Shown here in pieces: positions 1-7,331 of a DNA stretch of 8,721 bases. The DNA is from CAIZGX01 sp039805165 (lineage in GTDB: Bacteria; Bacteroidota; Bacteroidia; Flavobacteriales_D; Sanyastnellaceae), in the NCBI GenBank assembly GCA_039805165.1, contig JBDLUS010000186.1, positions 1 through 8,721 of the forward strand, given 5' to 3'. Below the pieces are notes generated by a model. The model worked only from the letters and a program-made list of their open reading frames with translations, did not search any database and was not told where the DNA came from. The translations under genes and the position numbers were made by a program. How positions within the stretch are numbered: position 1 is the first letter of the stretch; every line of letters begins with the position of its first letter.

Positions 1-1251
1 CGCTTACTCGAAGTTTTGAAGAATCTACGCGACCAAGGGAACACAGTTATTGTTGTTGAACACGAAGAAGAAATTATTCGCAATGCAGATTACATCATTG
101 ACATTGGGCCGGAAGCAGGTGCCAAAGGAGGTGAAATTGTGTTCGAAGGAATCGCAAAAGATCTTGAGAAAAAAGGTAAGACTTTAACTGGAGATTACTT
201 GCGCGGAGATAAGAAGATTCACATTGAAAAAACGAAAAAGAAATTCAACGACCACGTGTCGTTGAAAGATGTGAATCTTCACAATTTAAGCAACGTGAGT
301 ATTGACGTGCCACTTCACGCATTCAGCGTGATTACTGGGGTTAGCGGATCTGGGAAAAGCACGCTCATTAAAAGTGTACTCTACCCTGCTCTACAAAATG
401 CTTTGAATGGCATTGCAGAAAACAGTTCCAATTATAGCGAACTTTCCGGAAGCATTTCTTCCATTAAAGCATTGGAATTTGTTGATCAAAATCCGATTGG
501 AAAAAGCAGTCGTTCCAACCCTGCAACGTACTTAAAAATATACGACGACATTCGTGCTTTATTCACGTCACAACCGCTCGCCAAACAACGCAACATGAAG
601 CCCGCGTTTTTCTCTTTCAACGTAACTGGAGGAAGATGTGACACCTGCGAGGGTGAAGGGATTCAGACGATTGAGATGCAGTTCATGGCCGATGTAGAAT
701 TGGTGTGTGAAACATGTAAAGGAAAACGATTTAAGGAAGAAGTTTTAGATGTGCAATACCGCGGAAAAAACATTGCAGATGTTTTGGACTTAACTGTTGA
801 TGAAGCCCTTGTATTTTTTGGAGAGGACACTTCAACTTCTGCCAAACATATCGTTCAAAAACTAACGCCGCTTAAGGCTGTAGGCCTCGATTACGTTAAG
901 CTTGGACAAAGCAACAGCACCTTATCTGGCGGTGAAGCCCAACGTATAAAACTTGCGTCATTCCTAATCAAAGGACCCAACCAACCGCATACCTTATTCA
1001 TCTTCGACGAACCGACAACAGGGCTACATTTTCACGATGTGCAGAAGTTGATGATTACGTTTCAAGCTTTGCTTGCGCAAGGACATACAGTTATTGCTAT
1101 TGAGCATCATACAGATGTTATGCGCTGTGCCGATTGGATTGTAGACATTGGCCCTGAAGGCGGAGAGAAAGGCGGGAACATCTTGTACTGCGGACCTTTC
1201 GACGCATTCTTGAAAACTAAATCATACACTTCCGATGCATTAAATTCTTGA
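1..1251 (+). CDS. uvrA: Excinuclease ABC subunit A (UvrA), C-terminal part, 5' end outside window
   Basis: UvrA is the damage-sensing ATPase of nucleotide excision repair; it works in the cytoplasm as a dimer that loads UvrB at lesions. The reading frame is open from base 1, so the true start lies upstream; the 416 visible codons are less than half of the usual 940-970 residues. Counted from base 1, the first codons hold the end of ATPase domain I (VVEHEEE, with the H-loop His). Then come the Walker A of domain II (GVSGSGKST, bases 337-363), the second zinc finger (CDTC...CETC, CX2C-X19-CX2C, bases about 637-717), the ABC signature LSGGEAQR (about 922-945), Walker B LFIFDEP (about 994-1014) and a second H-loop EHH. 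All ATPase and zinc residues in this half are intact. The stop TGA is at 1249-1251. msrB follows in the same direction, with no terminator visible between them. The family call is very secure; which UvrA paralogue it is cannot be decided from this half alone. Confidence 0.97.
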   Translation, partial: RLLEVLKNLRDQGNTVIVVEHEEEIIRNADYIIDIGPEAGAKGGEIVFEGIAKDLEKKGKTLTGDYLRGDKKIHIEKTKKKFNDHVSLKDVNLHNLSNVSIDVPLHAFSVITGVSGSGKSTLIKSVLYPALQNALNGIAENSSNYSELSGSISSIKALEFVDQNPIGKSSRSNPATYLKIYDDIRALFTSQPLAKQRNMKPAFFSFNVTGGRCDTCEGEGIQTIEMQFMADVELVCETCKGKRFKEEVLDVQYRGKNIADVLDLTVDEALVFFGEDTSTSAKHIVQKLTPLKAVGLDYVKLGQSNSTLSGGEAQRIKLASFLIKGPNQPHTLFIFDEPTTGLHFHDVQKLMITFQALLAQGHTVIAIEHHTDVMRCADWIVDIGPEGGEKGGNILYCGPFDAFLKTKSYTSDALNS

Positions 1252-1255
1252 TACG

Positions 1256-1278
1256 TTAGAAAATAATTTTAGAAAATA
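1256..1278. repeat. 10-base direct repeat between uvrA and msrB
   Basis: The sequence TTAGAAAATA occurs at 1256-1265 and again at 1269-1278, a spacing of 13 bases, in the short AT-rich gap before msrB. It may simply reflect AT-rich composition; a binding site for a regulator is possible but nothing else supports it. The second copy includes the first base of an upstream ATG (1278) that I do not favour as the msrB start. Confidence 0.35.
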
Positions 1279-1292
1279 TGTGTTGTTCAATC

Positions 1293-1784
1293 ATGAGAAA
1301 ATTAGTTTCGTTTAGCATTGCAGCAGTTATGAGTTTAGCAAGCTGTTCACAACAAAAACAAAATCAAAGCACCCCAAGCAGTATGGTACCAACAGTAGTT
1401 AAGACAGAGGAAGAATGGAAGAACGAATTGTCTGCTGAGCAATTCCGCATTCTACGCGAGAAAGGCACTGAACGTGCGTTTACTGGTGAGTTTTGGGATC
1501 ATCATGATATAGGAACATACAGTTGCGCAGCATGCGGACAAGAGTTGTTTCAATCTGATTCGAAATTCGATAGCGGATGTGGATGGCCAAGCTATTTCAA
1601 GCCAATTAATGAGTTAGTTATTTCAGAAGATAAAGACACCTCTTACGGTATGGTTAGAACTGAGGTTATGTGCAGCAAATGTGGTGGACATTTAGGCCAT
1701 GTTTTTCCTGACGGGCCACCTCCTACCGGTTTACGTTACTGCATTAATTCAGGAGCGCTAATCTTTAAACCGAATACCCCTTAA
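1293..1784 (+). CDS. msrB: Peptide-methionine (R)-S-oxide reductase MsrB, predicted lipoprotein
   Basis: MsrB reduces methionine-R-sulfoxide in proteins back to methionine, normally using thioredoxin-type electrons. I chose the ATG at 1293 because it gives a clean lipoprotein signal: MRKLV, a hydrophobic stretch and the lipobox LASC with Cys18 as the lipidated residue. An in-frame ATG at 1278 would add five residues (MCCSI) that do not fit a signal peptide. From the 1293 start the protein has 163 residues; a polar linker of about 20 residues precedes the MsrB domain (about 38-160). The domain shows both structural zinc pairs (CAAC at 78-81 and CSKC at 127-130), the GCGW motif whose Cys96 sits where many MsrBs have the resolving cysteine, and the active-site motif RYCINSG with catalytic Cys149. 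The lipid anchor places it outside the cytoplasm, in the periplasm or on the outer membrane, so it needs an extracytoplasmic electron donor that is not visible here. The residues after Cys18 are not acidic, so nothing argues for surface export. Its last 20 bases overlap the facing gene. Confidence 0.95.
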   Translation: MRKLVSFSIAAVMSLASCSQQKQNQSTPSSMVPTVVKTEEEWKNELSAEQFRILREKGTERAFTGEFWDHHDIGTYSCAACGQELFQSDSKFDSGCGWPSYFKPINELVISEDKDTSYGMVRTEVMCSKCGGHLGHVFPDGPPPTGLRYCINSGALIFKPNTP

Positions 1785-2331
1785 CAGCGCTGTCAACACT
1801 GCGAAGTAGCGTTTGTGCATCGCGAGGATTCAACTGCTTTCCAAAGCGAATTTTCGAACGATTGTGTACGAAGCCTAAGCGCTCTCCGCCCATGATCCAG
1901 AAACTATCGTCCATGAAGTAAAAGAACGAATTCTCGTCTTGTTTTACAGTGCCCAATTGCTTGATTTTTTCAAGATCAAACTTCTCTATTTTCCCGCGAT
2001 TTCCAAAGGCGTTTTGAAGAGTCATTTCGCCTTTTTTAAATACCAATATTTCTCTTCCTGACTTTCTCCACATAAGCACTTTCAATGTGCGATAAAAGAA
2101 GAATGACCACAAGGCCGTTGAGATTAAAAAGAAGATTTGCTCTCCCCCATTTGGTGCGATGAATAGCGAATAAATAAACACCCCACCACAAAACGTCCAG
2201 GCCATAAGCCACGTGTATAAAAGCGCTTCTTGCCAGCGTTCTACACTTTGTGAAATGGTTATGGTAAGCTGCTCTTTTTCACGCACAACCTGAATGCGTT
2301 TTCCTATGAATTGAGGGGCTGTCTTATTCAT
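1765..2331 (-). CDS. Unknown two-helix membrane protein coupled to bshA
   Basis: I do not recognise this 188-residue protein. It has a polar N-terminus (1-33), two hydrophobic segments likely to cross the membrane (about 36-59 and 65-87, the second Phe-rich) and a charged C-terminal domain of about 100 residues rich in beta-type sequence (EILVFKKGEMTLQN, then a Phe-rich stretch near 135-146). The arrangement of a helical hairpin followed by a small beta-rich cytosolic domain resembles bacterial PH-like membrane proteins, but that is an impression, not a match. There are no catalytic motifs or Cys clusters. Its ATG (2329-2331) overlaps the bshA stop (2328-2330) as ATGA, so translation is probably coupled and the two genes should share a transcript. 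Its stop at 1765-1767 lies inside the 3' end of msrB, a convergent overlap of 20 bases. The frame is unlikely to be spurious: it is long, starts exactly at the bshA stop and encodes a coherent membrane protein. A role linked to bacillithiol is only inferred from position. Confidence 0.85.
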   Translation of the reverse strand: MNKTAPQFIGKRIQVVREKEQLTITISQSVERWQEALLYTWLMAWTFCGGVFIYSLFIAPNGGEQIFFLISTALWSFFFYRTLKVLMWRKSGREILVFKKGEMTLQNAFGNRGKIEKFDLEKIKQLGTVKQDENSFFYFMDDSFWIMGGERLGFVHNRSKIRFGKQLNPRDAQTLLRSVDSAVKGYSV

Positions 2332-3461
2332 GACTTCAAAACTTTATCGTACAGTTTTTCATACAAGGGAAGCACAGCCTCAAGTGAAAACGCACTGGCT
2401 CTTTCTCTTGCTTGATCTTTAAATTTCAATAAACGCTCTTCTTTTTCAATGAGGTAAAATACTTGCTTCGCCATTTCATCTACATCGCCAACATTACTCA
2501 TCAATCCAGAAACACCGTGTCTATTCAACTCTGGCAAACCTCCTGCATTGCTGGATACAACGGGCACTCCACTTGCCATGGCTTCCAATGCAGCCAAACC
2601 AAAACTTTCAGATTCAGAAGGAAGAAGCATAACATCTGCAGCCGACAAAAGCTCCATTGGATTCTTCACATTTCCAACAAAAACAACATCGCACAAATGA
2701 TGATCGCGCGCGAATTGCTCCGCTTTTGAACGATCAGGACCATCGCCAACCATAATTAAAACAGAAGGCTTCAGATCGTTCACACGCTTGTAAATTTCCA
2801 TTACATCCATTACGCGCTTCACAGGTCTGAAATTCGAAATGTGAATGAGCATAGGTGTTCCGTCTGGCGCGTATTCTTCACGAATTTCTTTTACTACATC
2901 TTCATCAATTAGATTCGGATTTAAGAAATTCGGAATGACCTCGATGTCTATGTTAATTCCAAAAAGTTTGTAGGTGTCTGTTCTCAAACTTTGCGAAACA
3001 GCAGTAACAGCGTCGCTTTCATTGATAGCGAAGGAGATCACCGGCTCGAAGGAGGCATCTCTTCCCAACAAGGTGATATCGGTTCCGTGAAGGGTCGTTA
3101 TAACGGGGAGATTAATCCCTTCCCTTTTCAATATTTGTTTCGCCATATAGGCCGCACTTGCGTGCGGAATAGCGTAATGCACATGCAGAAGATCCAGTCC
3201 TTCGTGCTTGGCTACATCTACCATTTTACTTGCTAGAACTAGTTCGTAAGGGGGATATAAAAACAACGGATAATCGCTTACGTTAACTTCGTGATAGCGC
3301 ACATTTTTTCTCAAAGATCCAAGTCGAACGGGTTGCGAATAGGTGATGAAATGAATCTCATGTCCTTTTTCAGCAAGTGCCTTTCCCAACTCGGTTGCAA
3401 CAACACCACTACCCCCGAATGTTGGGTAGCACACAATACCAATCTTCAATTTTTTTTCCAT
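2328..3461 (-). CDS. bshA: N-acetyl-alpha-D-glucosaminyl L-malate synthase BshA
   Basis: BshA is a GT4-family retaining glycosyltransferase that joins GlcNAc from UDP-GlcNAc to L-malate, the first step in making the thiol bacillithiol in the cytoplasm. The 377-residue length is usual. The N-terminal Rossmann domain begins KIGIVCYPTFGGSGVVATEL, the BshA-type opening with the glycine loop at 16-19. HVHYAIPHA (93-101) and HGTD (125-128) follow, as is typical of BshA. The C-terminal domain has the FRPVKR segment (211-216), the nucleotide-binding GDGPD (239-243) and the EX7E pair Glu285/Glu293 in ESFGLAALE. No key residue appears to be missing. The start is the ATG at 3459-3461, 33 bases after the stop of the GH3/beta-lactamase gene, so the two probably share a transcript; there is no clear Shine-Dalgarno sequence. 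The later enzymes, a BshB deacetylase and BshC, are not in this window, so completeness of the pathway must be checked elsewhere. A generic GT4 enzyme is the only real alternative and is unlikely. Confidence 0.96.
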   Translation of the reverse strand: MEKKLKIGIVCYPTFGGSGVVATELGKALAEKGHEIHFITYSQPVRLGSLRKNVRYHEVNVSDYPLFLYPPYELVLASKMVDVAKHEGLDLLHVHYAIPHASAAYMAKQILKREGINLPVITTLHGTDITLLGRDASFEPVISFAINESDAVTAVSQSLRTDTYKLFGINIDIEVIPNFLNPNLIDEDVVKEIREEYAPDGTPMLIHISNFRPVKRVMDVMEIYKRVNDLKPSVLIMVGDGPDRSKAEQFARDHHLCDVVFVGNVKNPMELLSAADVMLLPSESESFGLAALEAMASGVPVVSSNAGGLPELNRHGVSGLMSNVGDVDEMAKQVFYLIEKEERLLKFKDQARERASAFSLEAVLPLYEKLYDKVLKS

Positions 3462-3494
3462 AGTTCAAGGGAGCAGAACTCCATTGCAAAAGTA

Positions 3495-6400
3495 CTACGG
3501 TTTAAGAGGAAACAGCTTGTAAATTTCTTCTTGAATTCTTGGTCGAATACGTAAGTCGTTAATCTTCCAATTTTCAGAACTCGGACAGTTTCTATTGCTT
3601 AAGAAAACGAATACGGTTCCGTTTGCAGGGTCTGCCCAGCAAAGCGTGCCGGTGAAACCAGAATGACCAAAGCTCTCGTCGCTTGCTGATGGACCTGTTG
3701 CGCCGCTCCATTTTGTAAATCCAGGTTTGTCGAATCCTAAACCTCTTCTGTTGTCTTTGAAGTGACGAGCGGTAAACAAGTCCATCGTTTCGTGGTGAAA
3801 GAACTCGAGTGCACCGTAACGCCCATCGTTCAAACACATCTGCATAAGAGCCGCGCAATCATTCGCATTACCGAATAAACCTGCATGTCCGGCAACCCCT
3901 CCCATGAGTGCAGCACCTTGATCGTGCACATATCCGCGTACCGCTTGACGTCTCCATTTGGAATCCGTTTCCGTTTCTGCGATCATTTTTACTGGCCAAT
4001 TCGCTTGAGGATTGTAACCCATAGAACGCAAGCCCATTGGTTTGTAAAACGATTCTGAAACATAGAAATCCAAAGGAACTCCCGTAATTTTTTCAATCAT
4101 TTTCTTGTAGTAGTAATAACCCAAATCACTGTACAGATAGCCTTGATCTGGATTCAAATTCACCTCTAGAATTTCTTTGTAGATAGAATCGGTCATTTCC
4201 TTGGTCGTCCACATATCTGCACAAACCGGATTGCTACATTTATCGGTGTGTTCCTTCGATAAGCAGTTTCCGTCCCACTCTCCGCCATTAACGGTTAAGT
4301 TGGTAAAGTCTTTCCAAGCCGGAAGGCCAGCAGTGTGTGATAACATGCGCTTTAACTGCATCTTAGCATGTGGATGTCCTTCTGGAAATTCAATGTATTC
4401 GCCAATGGTTTTTTCCACATCAATCTTCCCTTCATCTACTAACTTCATTAAAGCCATAGTCGTCGAAAGCATCTTTGTCACCGAAGCAAGGTCGTAAATC
4501 GAGTTTTCAGACACTTTCTGCGTCTTCGCCTTGTCTAGATATCCAAAACTCTTGTTGTAAAGAATAACGCCGTCTTTCGCGATTAAAACGCGACAGCCGG
4601 GATAAGCTCCTTGATCCATTCCCTCCTTGACAATCTCATCGACCTTGGAGAATAAATTTGTTTCGCTTCCAGCAACTTCCGTTGGCGCATTCGCCATCAT
4701 GTCTTCCACATAAACACTACTGTTCCCGTTTGATTGAGCGCTGCTCGTTACAAAATTGAACCATCCTGTTTGTGAAGGCTTCAAATAACGCATTCTTCCG
4801 GCAGTTTGAAAAACCTTGCCTTGCCCCTCTTTGAATTTTGTTCCAACAGAAACAGGTAATTTTCCTTGAAAAGGAATAACGCCACATATGGCATCTGCTG
4901 TTACTTGCTGCGTTAAATCGTCTGGCTGATAAGCGATAACAAAAGAATTCACTCCCTTCCATTCCGATTTTTCCAAAGCATATGGACAAGCGAACATGAC
5001 CACTGTTGTGGCGAAGCTCTCTGCTATTTTTTCCGCAGCATGTGTGCCGTTTGAGGTAATTCCGAAATTGGTGTTTGCCTTGTTCGTTGTACCTAAGAAT
5101 GCAACAATTGCATCGGTGCAATTTTCTTTCATTTTTGAAATGACCGATTGTATTTCCGCATCGGTGCATTCCTTTCCCAACGCGTGAATCTCTGCGGCTT
5201 TGTATTGGTCCAAACTCTTTGCAAAGGCGCAATTCACATCGTCGCCGATAACCACAACCCCCAGAGGCTTCTGCCATTTGTCTGAATCTTCATAGGGGAT
5301 TTTACTTTCGGAAATAACCGTGATTGAACTTTCAATGCACCGTCTGCGTAGGGCTGTAACATAAGGCAAATTCAAATCATTCGAAATTCCCTTGATTGGA
5401 ATTGATTTGAATTTGTGCGCTCCAACGCGTTCTTTCGCTTTCAAAACTTTAAGCGCCTTTGCTGTAATTTCTGCCTCCGTTATTCTTCCTTGTTGAATCG
5501 CTTCTTTCACTTTTTGAATGGCCAACGGCACATTCAGTGGAAACAATACAACGTCGTTGCCAGCAATGAGTGCACGCACATCGGCCTCTCCCGCTGGAAA
5601 ATATTTCGCAACACCTTCCATGTTCATAGCGTCGGTAAGGACCAATCCTTCAAACTTCAAACTATCGCGAAGCAATCCTGTGATAATGTTTTTTGAAAGA
5701 GTACTTGGAACATGAGCTTCTTTCTCGAATTCAGGAAGGGAAAGATGTGCGACCATTACACTCGCCAAACCGTTTTCAAACATGGTTCTGTAGGGCTTGA
5801 ATTCATTGGAAGAAAGCTGCGCATAATTTTTATTTACAACTGGAAGTTCCTTGTGCGAATCGGCATCGGTATCTCCGTGTCCAGGAAAATGTTTTGCGTT
5901 TGCTAGCACGCCATTGTCTTGCATTCCCTTCATGTAGGCCATTCCACAGGTCGTTACGCGGTCTGCGTTTTCGCCAAATGAACGATTTGAAATGACTGGA
6001 TTCTTCGGATTTGAATTCACGTCAACAACTGGCGCGAAATTCATGTGAACGCCAATGCGCTTGCATTGACGAGCGACTTCCTTTCCGAATTCATAAATGA
6101 GTTTTTCATCCATAGATGCACCTAACGTCATTGCGCGAGGGAATGAAATGGTACTGTCCAAGCGCATACCTAATCCCCATTCAGCATCTATACCTATGAG
6201 CAAAGGAATCTTTGATTTGGATTGAAAACGATTGGTCAACTTCGCTTGGCGAACAGGGCCTCCTTGAAAAAAAATGATTCCTCCAATCCCGTTGTTTTTA
6301 ATGAGCGTTTCAATTTGCGTTGGATTGTAAGATTCTTTCTTCTCATCGCTCCACGCAGCGACCATGAAGAGTTGACCTATTTTTTGATCGAGTGTTAGGG

Positions 6401-6548
6401 TCTTAATGAGGCTGTCGGACCAGGATTCTGCGAAAGATGTTTCACAAGATTCTTCGAAAGACGCTATGCGAGATTCAGTTAATTTAGAACGGAAAGCAAA
6501 GAGTAAAACTACCAAGGCCAAGACTGGCCATTTCAAAAATTTCTTCAT
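3495..6548 (-). CDS. GH3 beta-N-acetylglucosaminidase (NagZ-like) fused to a serine beta-lactamase-family hydrolase
   Basis: This 1017-residue exported protein carries two enzymes. A hydrophobic segment (about 7-19) after MKKFLK is a signal peptide or N-terminal anchor; there is no lipobox. The GH3 catalytic domain spans about 45-375. It contains the NagZ hallmark KHFPGHGDTDADSH (219-232), in which Asp230/His232 form the acid-base dyad, and TDAMNM with Asp306 as the likely nucleophile, so it should remove beta-linked GlcNAc from peptidoglycan fragments. A GH3 C-terminal-type domain (about 390-590) is followed by a Ser/Asn-rich linker (about 600-630). The C-terminal class C beta-lactamase/DD-peptidase-like domain (about 633-1015) has all three motifs: S689-V-T-K692, Y806-S-D808 and H962-S-G964. 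The order SxxK, YSx, HxG fits esterases, peptidases and AmiE-type amidases as well as beta-lactamases, so antibiotic hydrolysis is not implied. A stretch between motifs one and two holds three cysteines (762, 771, 776). The gene lies 75 bases after cmk and 33 bases before bshA. This fusion is common in Bacteroidota; the substrate of the second domain is uncertain. Confidence 0.93.
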   Translation of the reverse strand: MKKFLKWPVLALVVLLFAFRSKLTESRIASFEESCETSFAESWSDSLIKTLTLDQKIGQLFMVAAWSDEKKESYNPTQIETLIKNNGIGGIIFFQGGPVRQAKLTNRFQSKSKIPLLIGIDAEWGLGMRLDSTISFPRAMTLGASMDEKLIYEFGKEVARQCKRIGVHMNFAPVVDVNSNPKNPVISNRSFGENADRVTTCGMAYMKGMQDNGVLANAKHFPGHGDTDADSHKELPVVNKNYAQLSSNEFKPYRTMFENGLASVMVAHLSLPEFEKEAHVPSTLSKNIITGLLRDSLKFEGLVLTDAMNMEGVAKYFPAGEADVRALIAGNDVVLFPLNVPLAIQKVKEAIQQGRITEAEITAKALKVLKAKERVGAHKFKSIPIKGISNDLNLPYVTALRRRCIESSITVISESKIPYEDSDKWQKPLGVVVIGDDVNCAFAKSLDQYKAAEIHALGKECTDAEIQSVISKMKENCTDAIVAFLGTTNKANTNFGITSNGTHAAEKIAESFATTVVMFACPYALEKSEWKGVNSFVIAYQPDDLTQQVTADAICGVIPFQGKLPVSVGTKFKEGQGKVFQTAGRMRYLKPSQTGWFNFVTSSAQSNGNSSVYVEDMMANAPTEVAGSETNLFSKVDEIVKEGMDQGAYPGCRVLIAKDGVILYNKSFGYLDKAKTQKVSENSIYDLASVTKMLSTTMALMKLVDEGKIDVEKTIGEYIEFPEGHPHAKMQLKRMLSHTAGLPAWKDFTNLTVNGGEWDGNCLSKEHTDKCSNPVCADMWTTKEMTDSIYKEILEVNLNPDQGYLYSDLGYYYYKKMIEKITGVPLDFYVSESFYKPMGLRSMGYNPQANWPVKMIAETETDSKWRRQAVRGYVHDQGAALMGGVAGHAGLFGNANDCAALMQMCLNDGRYGALEFFHHETMDLFTARHFKDNRRGLGFDKPGFTKWSGATGPSASDESFGHSGFTGTLCWADPANGTVFVFLSNRNCPSSENWKINDLRIRPRIQEEIYKLFPLKP

Positions 6549-6623
6549 GTGTTAAAGTTATTCGCACACGAGAGCGTACTAAAAACTGTTCCACGTATTT
6601 TACAACATCAAAATGTGAATGAA

Positions 6624-7331
6624 CTAATCCGCTGTTTTCAGTTCAATTGCCTTTCTGGCTTGTACCATAAGGAACGAAAACTGTTCTTCTTCGGTAAGGT
6701 TCGAATTATCTAGAATAATTGCGTCTGTTGCTTTACGAAGTGGATCTGCAGCACGTGTGGTATCTTGAAGGTCGCGTTGTGCAATGTTCTCACGCACATC
6801 TTCAATGGAAATGCTTACGCCGTTATTTTTCAATTGAAGGAAACGACGTTGCGCTCTTACTTCGACATCGGCAGTCATAAAGACTTTCAATTCTGCCTCC
6901 GGAAGAACAACGGTACCAATGTCCCTTCCGTCCATAACAACTCCGCCATTTTCAGCCATACGCTGCTGTATTCGCACGAGTTTCTCGCGAACTTCTTTAA
7001 TGGCACTTATGGCTGAAACATGCGCGCTCACTTGCATGCTGCGAATTTCTTTGTCTACACATGTTCCGTTTAGGAAGGTTTCAATTTCCTGGGTATCTGA
7101 ATTGTATTTGAATTGAATCAAAATGAGATGAAGCGACTCGATCAACATCTTAACATCAATTTCCCCCTTGCTTTGAATGTACCCGTGTTCCAAGGCATAG
7201 TATGCAACCGCTCTGTACATAGCTCCTGAATCGATGTAGATGTAATTCAAGTTTTTAGCGATGGCTCTTGCCAATGTACTTTTTCCACAAGAAGAATAGC
7301 CATCTATGGCAATGTTGATTTTATTGGTCAC
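6624..7331 (-). CDS. cmk: Cytidylate kinase (CMP kinase)
   Basis: Cmk transfers phosphate from ATP to CMP or dCMP in the cytoplasm, feeding CTP and dCTP synthesis. With a GTG start at 7329-7331 the protein has 235 residues, near the usual 225-230, and begins TNKINIAIDGYSSCGKST, as Cmk proteins of this lineage do. The P-loop GYSSCGKST is at 11-19. DSGAMYR (34-40) and DGRDIGT (134-140) contribute to the CMP site, and QRDLQDTTRAADPL (184-197) is the arginine-rich segment near the phosphates. The frame stays open upstream to an ATG at 7416-7418, but that would add 29 residues unlike any Cmk leader and would collide head-on with the opposite gene starting at 7417, so I reject it. There is no Shine-Dalgarno sequence, which is normal in this phylum. 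It is the first gene of the leftward block; the GH3 fusion starts 75 bases past its stop, and I see no terminator in that gap. Confidence 0.95.
   Translation of the reverse strand: MTNKINIAIDGYSSCGKSTLARAIAKNLNYIYIDSGAMYRAVAYYALEHGYIQSKGEIDVKMLIESLHLILIQFKYNSDTQEIETFLNGTCVDKEIRSMQVSAHVSAISAIKEVREKLVRIQQRMAENGGVVMDGRDIGTVVLPEAELKVFMTADVEVRAQRRFLQLKNNGVSISIEDVRENIAQRDLQDTTRAADPLRKATDAIILDNSNLTEEEQFSFLMVQARKAIELKTAD

Noticed and set aside
1784..1793. The palindrome ACAGCGCTGT at the end of msrB, as a possible terminator.
   Set aside because: It has no loop and no U-run, and lies inside the coding end of the facing gene. It is too short to act as an intrinsic terminator.
4717..5277. An open frame of 186 codons on the minus strand inside the GH3 fusion gene.
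   Set aside because: It is out of frame within a gene whose domains and motifs are continuous, and its product is rich in Arg and Cys with no recognisable pattern. It is a shadow frame.
3495..6548. A possible antibiotic-resistance beta-lactamase.
   Set aside because: The domain has the general SxxK/YSx/HxG layout of a large hydrolase family and is fused to a NagZ-like enzyme, which points to cell wall metabolism. Nothing specific indicates beta-lactam resistance.
6549..6623. A promoter in the gap between cmk and the GH3 fusion: TTTTT, 20 bases, then TAACTTTA on the minus strand.
   Set aside because: The minus-7 match is imperfect and lies only a few bases from the ATG, which would leave almost no leader. 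Read-through from cmk is as likely.
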